NCBI GenBank assembly: GCA_003140915.1
Contig: PLLI01000059.1
Span: 6,928 to 17,448 of the forward strand
From: Candidatus Omnitrophota bacterium
GTDB lineage: Bacteria > Omnitrophota > Gorgyraeia > 2-01-FULL-45-10
Length of the DNA stretch: 10,521 nucleotides
Reading direction: 5' to 3'
Shown: positions 6,194 to 10,521 of the stretch, piece after piece
Layout of the letters: the number at the start of each line of letters is the position of its first letter
Position numbering within the stretch: position 1 is the first letter of the stretch
Translations under genes and position numbers: made by a program
Notes under the pieces: generated by a model
Told to the model about the DNA's origin: nothing
Database searches by the model: none
Seen by the model: the letters and a program-made list of their open reading frames with translations, nothing else

Positions 6194-7098
6194 GCCGTCT
6201 TTATCTCTTCGACAAGCTTGCGGTCCTCTGCGAGTGCCCTGCCTTTTATTGTGAGGTATCCCCCTATCAACATCCCGTTCGCGCCTGCCATGAACGCCGC
6301 TGCCTGACGATCTTTCAGGGCCGATTCTCTCCCTGCAGCAATTTTTATTGTCTTGCCTTTCAGGATTATCCTGAATAACGCTATTGTTTTTATGATATCC
6401 ATTGCTGATATCACGCGGATATTCTGCAGGGGTGTTCCTTTGATAGGAACCAGGATATTTATCGGAACGGAATCGACGTTCAGTTTCTTTAAAAGAAGCG
6501 CCATCTCTATCCTGTCGAGCCAGGTCTCGCCCATACCGATTATCCCGCCCGAACAGACCTCGAGCCCGGCTTTTTTGGCAGCCTTTATAGTTTTGACTCT
6601 ATCTTCGAAACTATGGGTAGTCACAATCTTTTTAAAATAGCGCGGGGAGGTTTCGATGTTATGGTGATAACGGCTTAGTCCGGATCTCTTGAGCAGCCTC
6701 AGCGATTTCTCGTCCAGCTTTCCTAAGGAGGCGCACATCTTTATCCCGATCGTTTTCCTTATCTCCGATATGCAACCGGCTATTCTTTCTATTTCGCTTA
6801 CAGTCAAAACGTTGCCGCTCGTAACTATATCGAAGCGGTCCGCGCCCATCTCCTTGGCCGATCTGGCGGCCGTTAGGATCTCTTTATCCGTTTTAAGCGG
6901 ATATTTAGACGCAGCCGTAGAATGGCGGCCGGACTGGGCGCAGAATTTACAGTCCTCACCGCAAAGGCCCGATTTCGCATTCAGGATATTGCAAAGGTCG
7001 ATCTTGGGACCCGCAAACTCATTTCTGGTCTTGTCGGCCAGCGCCGCCAGCTCCGCGAGAGGCAGCTTGAATAATTTTTTTATGCTTCTTTTGTCCAT
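6181..7098 (-). CDS. bioB: Biotin synthase BioB, with atypical auxiliary-cluster ligands
   Basis: BioB is a radical-SAM enzyme that inserts sulfur into dethiobiotin. The CxxxCxxC for the [4Fe-4S] cluster is C46-GED-C50-KF-C53. The TIM barrel continues through YHHNIETS, VCSGGIIGMGET (C182), SVPINILVPIKGTPL and IKIAAGRES (Arg257). Of the four usual auxiliary [2Fe-2S] ligands (C97, C128, C188, R260 in E. coli), the last three match C122, C182 and R257. At the C97 position the protein has Asp90 (RFDIVTSG), and there is an extra Cys36 in IDLCNILNAKSG. This resembles BioB proteins of strict anaerobes. The 305 residues are slightly shorter than E. coli BioB (346), mostly at the C-terminus. It is the first gene of the bio operon: ATG 7098 has AAGGAGG only three bases upstream. 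Transcription is expected to be repressed by BirA at the operator just upstream. Confidence 0.95.
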   Translation of the reverse strand: MDKRSIKKLFKLPLAELAALADKTRNEFAGPKIDLCNILNAKSGLCGEDCKFCAQSGRHSTAASKYPLKTDKEILTAARSAKEMGADRFDIVTSGNVLTVSEIERIAGCISEIRKTIGIKMCASLGKLDEKSLRLLKRSGLSRYHHNIETSPRYFKKIVTTHSFEDRVKTIKAAKKAGLEVCSGGIIGMGETWLDRIEMALLLKKLNVDSVPINILVPIKGTPLQNIRVISAMDIIKTIALFRIILKGKTIKIAAGRESALKDRQAAAFMAGANGMLIGGYLTIKGRALAEDRKLVEEIKTAWKR

Positions 7099-7109
7099 GC
7101 GCCTCCTTA

Positions 7110-7141
7110 TTGTAAACTATATTATTATATCAGGTTTACAA
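7110..7141 (-). promoter_or_regulatory. BirA (biotin) operator
   Basis: A perfect inverted repeat TTGTAAAC-N16-GTTTACAA occupies 7110-7117 and 7134-7141. It matches the known bacterial BirA operator pattern TTGTWAAC(C)-N14-16-(G)GTTWACAA. It lies 12 bases before the bioB start and covers the bioB -10 element. Biotinyl-AMP-loaded BirA should therefore block RNA polymerase here. It implies that a BirA with an N-terminal DNA-binding domain is encoded elsewhere; no birA is in the window. Confidence 0.95.
7124..7132 (-). promoter_or_regulatory. bioB extended -10 promoter inside the operator
   Basis: On the minus strand TG-A-TATAAT (7132-7124) is a perfect extended -10 element centred in the BirA operator. 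The region 17-18 bases upstream is T-rich (TTTTAT-like) with no good -35, which an extended -10 can compensate for. The start site is expected near 7117, giving a leader of about 18 bases before bioB. Confidence 0.75.
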
Positions 7142-7155
7142 TCAAAATAAAAAAT

Positions 7156-7767
7156 TTACTTGCTTAACACATATTCGAGTATCGTGTCCGCCTGTTTTGC
7201 GGCGGCAATGTTTACCCTGGGAGAGAAGGCGGGCTTAGAGCATATGTCAGACTCCAGGTCCCCGACAATGACGAGGCCATCTTTCACCTTACGCACCTTT
7301 ATCTCATCTGACGCACCATACCCTCCAAGTCCGGAGGCTGATACGATGAATTTACCGGAGCCGAGGAGAGAGCCCACAAGCATGCTCTTATTTTCCGCGC
7401 TGTCGAGGCATTCCGCCACTATTGGACAATCCGCGAAGATCTCTCCGGCGTTCTCTTTATATATCTTTGCCTTTATCGACTTTATGTCGAGATCCGGGTT
7501 TATCCTGCAAAGGTTCTCTTCAAGCGCCCCGGTCTTCTCCATGCCCACCTGGTCTAAAAAGTAGAATTGCCTGTCGAGGTTTGACGGATCGATCACATCG
7601 AAGTCAACGATAGTAAGTTTTCTGAAACCCACCCTCACCAGATTCAGCGCGCAGTTCGAGCCCAAACCCCCAAGGCCTGCCAGGCCGACCCGCGCATCCT
7701 GGACCTTTTTGAAATTCGACCTTCCCAGCTTCTTGCTCAAATTTTTATAAAATTCATTCTCTTTCAT
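7156..7767 (-). CDS. thiF: Short ThiF: ThiS adenylyltransferase
   Basis: This E1-like enzyme activates the C-terminal glycine of ThiS by adenylation, before sulfur transfer. The nucleotide loop is GLGGLGSN (residues 31-38), followed by VDFDVIDPSNLDRQ (residues 54-67) with the conserved acidic residue and Arg-Gln pair, Lys78, and the late region APRV-like FSPRVNIAAAKQAD. At 203 residues it is shorter than E. coli ThiF (about 250) and lacks the two zinc-binding CxxC pairs. This matches the short ThiF subfamily found with ThiS-ThiG-ThiH in anaerobes. I chose ATG 7767, which forms an ATGA overlap with the thiH stop. A TTG 12 bases upstream is the only alternative. It is the last gene of the thi operon. 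No terminator is visible between its stop and the bio promoter, so readthrough into bioB is possible. Confidence 0.92.
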   Translation of the reverse strand: MKENEFYKNLSKKLGRSNFKKVQDARVGLAGLGGLGSNCALNLVRVGFRKLTIVDFDVIDPSNLDRQFYFLDQVGMEKTGALEENLCRINPDLDIKSIKAKIYKENAGEIFADCPIVAECLDSAENKSMLVGSLLGSGKFIVSASGLGGYGASDEIKVRKVKDGLVIVGDLESDICSKPAFSPRVNIAAAKQADTILEYVLSK

Positions 7768-8870
7768 ATCCGCAACCAATCTTTCAGAACCGGCTGATAT
7801 CCTTTTCGTTCCAGCATACCCATTATCCCGCTCACGTCCCTTGTGTCGGAAATCTCGAATTGCGGCAGCGTGTCTGTATTGTGTTTTGGGATAGTATGCC
7901 CGCCAACATAAGTGGATGAGCCTGCCGACATCCGCGTAATTCCTATCGAAATGAGGTTTTCTCTGAAACCGGCTTCTTCGCGCGTTGAGATCGATATCCC
8001 GAGGCGCGGTAAGAATATCCGTAATGCCGCTATTGTCTGCACCATAGCCCTATCGCTCACCTTGTGCGGTATGGTGAAATGGCCCGCGTGAGGCCTTAGC
8101 CTGGGCAAAGACGCGCCTACCTCCACATCGGGAAATTTGTCCTGCAGGTACTTCGCGTGAAGTCCCAGCCAGAACACTTCCTTTCTCCAATCATCAAGGC
8201 CCAAAAGCGCGCCTATGTTGACGTTCCTCATTCCGCTTCCAGCGCCCCTTGCAGGCGCATCGAGCCTGAAACGGTAATCGTTCTTCGGACCGGACGGATG
8301 CATCGCTTTATACACCTCCTTGTCGTAAGCCTCCTGATATATGGTCAGGCCGTCCGCGCCCGCAAGGACAAGTTCGGCATATTCTCTGTCCGTAAGCGCG
8401 TATATCTCAACGGAGATCGAGCTGAAATAGTTCTTTAACACGTCCACACATTCCTTTATGTAGGAGAGCGGGCTCTGGGTCCGGGACTCGCCCGTCAGCA
8501 CAAGGATATGCTGCAATCCTGTTGCAGCTATAACCTTTGCTTCGCTCTCCACCTCTTTTGGGGTGAGCCGTTTTCTTTCTATTTTGTTATCTGCATTGAA
8601 ACCGCAATAAACGCAGCGATTATCGCAGTAATTGGAAAGGTACAACGGCGTGTAAAGTTGGATCGTTTTCCCGAAATATTGCAAGGTTAATTTATGTGAC
8701 TTGACGGCCATCTCTTCGAGATAGGTTTCGGCGGGAAGAGAAAGCAACGCTAGAAAATCTTTTATGCCCGGGGATTTTGCGGACAAAGCCTTTTCAGGGT
8801 CCCTGCGCGTAATTGGCCCAAAGGCGGTATCGATATCCCTATATTGGGAATAGAGATCGTAAAAGCTCAT
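7764..8870 (-). CDS. thiH: 2-iminoacetate synthase (tyrosine lyase) ThiH
   Basis: ThiH is a radical-SAM enzyme that splits L-tyrosine into p-cresol and dehydroglycine (2-iminoacetate), a building block of the thiazole. The cluster motif is C82-DNR-C86-VY-C89, preceded by YTPLYLSN and followed by [14 protein letters not shown], both typical of ThiH. Further marks are [38 protein letters not shown] with [30 protein letters not shown] and [20 protein letters not shown]. HydG or CofH relatives would differ in these, and HydG would carry a C-terminal cysteine extension that is absent. Its 368 residues match E. coli (377). ATG 8870 overlaps the thiG stop by four bases (ATGA), indicating coupled translation. 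Presence of ThiH instead of the oxidase ThiO points to anaerobic life. Confidence 0.96.
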   Translation of the reverse strand: MSFYDLYSQYRDIDTAFGPITRRDPEKALSAKSPGIKDFLALLSLPAETYLEEMAVKSHKLTLQYFGKTIQLYTPLYLSNYCDNRCVYCGFNADNKIERKRLTPKEVESEAKVIAATGLQHILVLTGESRTQSPLSYIKECVDVLKNYFSSISVEIYALTDREYAELVLAGADGLTIYQEAYDKEVYKAMHPSGPKNDYRFRLDAPARGAGSGMRNVNIGALLGLDDWRKEVFWLGLHAKYLQDKFPDVEVGASLPRLRPHAGHFTIPHKVSDRAMVQTIAALRIFLPRLGISISTREEAGFRENLISIGITRMSAGSSTYVGGHTIPKHNTDTLPQFEISDTRDVSGIMGMLERKGYQPVLKDWLRI

Positions 8871-9640
8871 TCGTTCCTTAAAAAACCCGTAAGAGGAGAG
8901 GATGCTCGCGCATTTTTTTCGCTCCGCGGTATCCCGCTCACATACGCCATCCTGCCGGCTTTCACGGCATCGCTAAAGGCTTTCGCCATCACGACGGGAT
9001 CTTCCGCTATGGCTATGGCCGTATTTACGAGGACCGCCGCGCACCCTGCCTCCATGCATTCGCAGGCGCTCGACGGCGCGCCCAGTCCGGCGTCGACTAT
9101 AACCGGTATCTTTATTTCGCTTATCAATATCTCGACGAGCTCTCTCGTCTTAAAGCCGCGGTTCGACCCTATGGGCGAACCCAGAGGCATCACCGCCGCG
9201 GCTCCCGCGTCGACTAGCCTTCTTGCCATTGAAAGGTCCGGGCTCATGTATGGCAGCACGATGAAACCTTCTTTTGCGAGCGTCTCTGTCGCCTTCACGG
9301 TCTCAAGATTATCGGGCAAGAGGTATTTGTTGTCCTGAATAACTTCGATCTTCACCCAGTTGCCGCACCCGGCAGCTTTCGCAAGCCTTGCTATCCTCAC
9401 AGCTTCGTCTGCGTTCCTCGCGCCCGACGTATTCGCGGCGAGAATGCATCTTTTCGGTATGTAGTCGAGTATGTTTTCCGTCTTCGATGCTTCATCGACG
9501 CGCCTCAAAGCAACCGTTACGATCTCGGCATTGCTTGCTTCTAGCGCAAGTTTCATTACATTGTAGCTGGAAAATTTTCCGGTGCCAATGAAGAGCCTGT
9601 TCTTTATCTCTCTGCCGCCTATCCTTAAGATGTCTTCCAC
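8867..9640 (-). CDS. thiG: Thiazole synthase ThiG
   Basis: ThiG condenses 1-deoxy-xylulose 5-phosphate, dehydroglycine and ThiS thiocarboxylate into thiazole phosphate. I chose GTG 9640: it lies one base after the thiS stop, with GGGAGG eight bases upstream, and gives the family-like start [25 protein letters not shown] at 9658 would add six residues encoded by the thiS glycine tail and ribosome site, which is unlikely. The 257 residues include GTGKF (19-23), [19 protein letters not shown], the Schiff-base Lys97 in [31 protein letters not shown] [33 protein letters not shown] and the family end SSPLTGF. The fold is a TIM barrel that pairs with ThiS and, in complexes, ThiH. All key residues are present and the length is normal. 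Confidence 0.96.
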   Translation of the reverse strand: MEDILRIGGREIKNRLFIGTGKFSSYNVMKLALEASNAEIVTVALRRVDEASKTENILDYIPKRCILAANTSGARNADEAVRIARLAKAAGCGNWVKIEVIQDNKYLLPDNLETVKATETLAKEGFIVLPYMSPDLSMARRLVDAGAAAVMPLGSPIGSNRGFKTRELVEILISEIKIPVIVDAGLGAPSSACECMEAGCAAVLVNTAIAIAEDPVVMAKAFSDAVKAGRMAYVSGIPRSEKNARASSPLTGFLRNE

Positions 9641-9641
9641 G

Positions 9642-9842
9642 TTATCCGCCTCCCACAAAACTTACTATCTCGATATTATCGTTTTCCTTCAGTGCTATGC
9701 CGGACCATTCTTCCGTCGGCACTATGCGCAGATTATGCTCAATAACTATCTTCTCCGCGGACAATCCTCTTTTTGAAACGAGCTCTATTATCGTAGAAGA
9801 TTTTTCTACTGATTCTGCCCTGCCGTTTATTTTAATAACCAT
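9642..9842 (-). CDS. thiS: Sulfur carrier protein ThiS
   Basis: ThiS is a ubiquitin-like carrier whose C-terminal glycine is adenylated by ThiF and then turned into a thiocarboxylate that gives sulfur to ThiG. The 66-residue protein shows the beta-grasp pattern: [10 protein letters not shown], the helix region [26 protein letters not shown], and the end [16 protein letters not shown]. It ends in three glycines, where two are usual; the terminal one is the reactive residue. ATG 9842 overlaps the thiE end by 16 bases, with GAGGAG-type purines about eight bases upstream. The stop is followed one base later by the thiG GTG, so ThiS and ThiG should be made together. Confidence 0.95.
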   Translation of the reverse strand: MVIKINGRAESVEKSSTIIELVSKRGLSAEKIVIEHNLRIVPTEEWSGIALKENDNIEIVSFVGGG

Positions 9843-10456
9843 CTCTTGATCTCCTCTGTCTTTGCCTTTATATCATCAGCTTTCAGGATCGCTCTTATAA
9901 CGGCAATATTCCGTGCACCCTTTTTCAAAAGCTCGCCTATATTATCGTTGTTTATCCCTCCGATAAATACTACGGGTTTCGCGGCAATATTTAAAACTTC
10001 TTCGACATCACCTGTCCCTATAAAATAATCTTTTGTCTTCGTCGGGAATATGGGACCGAATGCTATATAATCAAGATCTTTGGTGTTGGCTTCTTTAAAC
10101 TGTTCAAGCGAATGCGTGGAAAGGCCCATTATTTTATCTTGTCCAAGTAAATTTCGCGTCTTCTTTATGCTGTATTTTTTTAAGTCCTCCTGCCCCAGGT
10201 GAACACCGTCCGCGCCGATCTCTTTTGCGAGAACCGGATCATCATTAACTATAAATTTTACGTTATTCTTTTTGCATAGGCCGCAAAGCTCATGACCCAG
10301 GCTAAGAAGTTCGCTCCGCGGTTTCGCCTTCTCCCTCATCTGGAGCATATCGATACCGCCGGCTATCGCGGACTTGGCAATATCCAAAGCGTTCCTGCCG
10401 CAGCCGCATTCCTCGCTCAATACGAGATACAAATTCTTCTCTTTTATTTTCCTCAT
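9827..10456 (-). CDS. thiE: Thiamine-phosphate synthase ThiE
   Basis: ThiE joins hydroxymethylpyrimidine diphosphate and thiazole phosphate to thiamine phosphate. I chose ATG 10456 (209 residues, MRKIKEKNLYLVLSEE), as AGGA lies just upstream and the length matches the family. An in-frame ATG at 10480 falls inside the riboswitch terminator hairpin, has no ribosome site and adds eight residues foreign to the family. TIM-barrel motifs are all present: DMLQMREK (36-43) for pyrimidine binding, FIVNDD (68-73), DGVHLGQED (83-91), GLSTHS (111-116), YIAFGPIFPTKTK (130-142) with the phosphate loop, and VFIGGI (163-168). It is the first gene of the thi operon and directly follows the TPP riboswitch. The bulk of the pyrimidine branch (thiC, thiD) must lie elsewhere or be missing. 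Confidence 0.96.
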   Translation of the reverse strand: MRKIKEKNLYLVLSEECGCGRNALDIAKSAIAGGIDMLQMREKAKPRSELLSLGHELCGLCKKNNVKFIVNDDPVLAKEIGADGVHLGQEDLKKYSIKKTRNLLGQDKIMGLSTHSLEQFKEANTKDLDYIAFGPIFPTKTKDYFIGTGDVEEVLNIAAKPVVFIGGINNDNIGELLKKGARNIAVIRAILKADDIKAKTEEIKRWLLK

Positions 10457-10487
10457 AAAAAAATCCTCGTGCCTGGGCATAAGGATT
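10457..10487 (-). terminator. Riboswitch expression platform: intrinsic terminator that also hides the thiE ribosome site
   Basis: On the minus strand AATCCT (10487-10482) pairs perfectly with AGGATT (10467-10462). The stem continues through a G-U pair and, after a mismatch, TGC/GCA around the small loop CCAG. Seven T follow (10463-10457), ending directly at the thiE ATG. The 3' arm carries AGGA, the probable Shine-Dalgarno sequence. Forming this hairpin would end transcription and also block initiation of any full-length RNA. CCCAG in the loop can pair with CTGGG at 10521-10517 of the aptamer, a candidate antiterminator contact. Confidence 0.8.
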
Positions 10488-10496
10488 AATTTTATT

Positions 10497-10521
10497 CACT
10501 CCCTACGCTGGCATGACCCAG
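10497..10521 (-). promoter_or_regulatory. TPP riboswitch (THI box), 3' end only
   Basis: The minus-strand sequence CTGGGTCATGCCAGCGTAGG followed by GA is the highly conserved 3' portion of the THI-box aptamer (consensus CTGGataATGCCAGCGTAGGGA). The 5' strand of P1 and the CTGAGA region lie beyond the window edge. It is 41 bases or fewer from thiE, so it controls the thi operon in response to thiamine pyrophosphate. Confidence 0.92.

Noticed and set aside
8844..9338. Plus-strand open frame of 164 codons
   Set aside because: It is antisense to thiG and thiH, which carry complete family signatures; its own translation is low-complexity and Ser/Ala/Thr-rich.
9641..9658. TTG start for ThiG at 9658
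   Set aside because: It would translate the thiS ribosome-site/glycine-tail region; GTG 9640 has GGGAGG at good spacing and gives the family-like N-terminus.
10457..10480. Longer ThiE start at ATG 10480
   Set aside because: The codon is in the terminator hairpin, has no ribosome site, and would add eight residues not found at ThiE N-termini.
1..10521. CRISPR arrays, tRNA or rRNA genes, insertion sequences, phage or defence genes
   Set aside because: No regular direct repeats with spacers, no tRNA-like or rRNA-like sequence, and no transposase or integrase motifs were seen on either strand.

Overview
All recognisable genes in this window lie on the minus strand, so transcription runs from high to low coordinates. 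The window looks like chromosomal vitamin-biosynthesis DNA from a Gram-negative-type, probably anaerobic bacterium. Clues are an exported beta-rich outer-membrane-like protein at the left edge, the radical-SAM tyrosine lyase ThiH instead of the oxygen-dependent ThiO, and a biotin synthase with features of enzymes from strict anaerobes. Base composition is moderate and genes are tightly packed with many start/stop overlaps. An uncultivated lineage such as Omnitrophota, or a relative of the deltaproteobacteria, would fit, but the sequence does not settle the taxon.

Right part (10521 to 7156): a thiazole/thiamine operon, thiE-thiS-thiG-thiH-thiF. The window opens inside the 3' end of a TPP (THI-box) riboswitch. 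It is followed by a compact intrinsic terminator whose 3' arm also holds the thiE Shine-Dalgarno sequence, so TPP could stop both transcription and translation. ThiF adenylates ThiS, ThiS supplies sulfur, ThiH makes dehydroglycine from tyrosine, ThiG forms the thiazole, and ThiE joins thiazole and pyrimidine. No pyrimidine-branch gene (thiC, thiD) is present.

Middle part (7155 to 1691): a complete late and early biotin operon, bioB-bioF-bioH-bioC-bioD-bioA. It has its own extended -10 promoter sitting inside a very clear BirA operator in the 57-base thiF-bioB gap. BioC and BioH make pimeloyl-ACP by the methyl-ester route; BioF, BioA, BioD and BioB finish biotin. Oddities are an 18-bp hairpin over the bioF/bioH overlap, a BioD lacking the segment with a metal-binding Asp, and a BioB in which a usual [2Fe-2S] cysteine is Asp.

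Left part (1690 to 1): a separate unit with a strong sigma70-type promoter. It encodes an Rrf2-family regulator with three cysteines, a small YezD/DUF2292-family protein, and then a secreted beta-rich protein that runs off the window. Rrf2 and YezD families are both tied to Fe-S or sulfur metabolism, which fits beside two sulfur-inserting, radical-SAM-dependent pathways. There is no gap of more than 300 bases without a gene.
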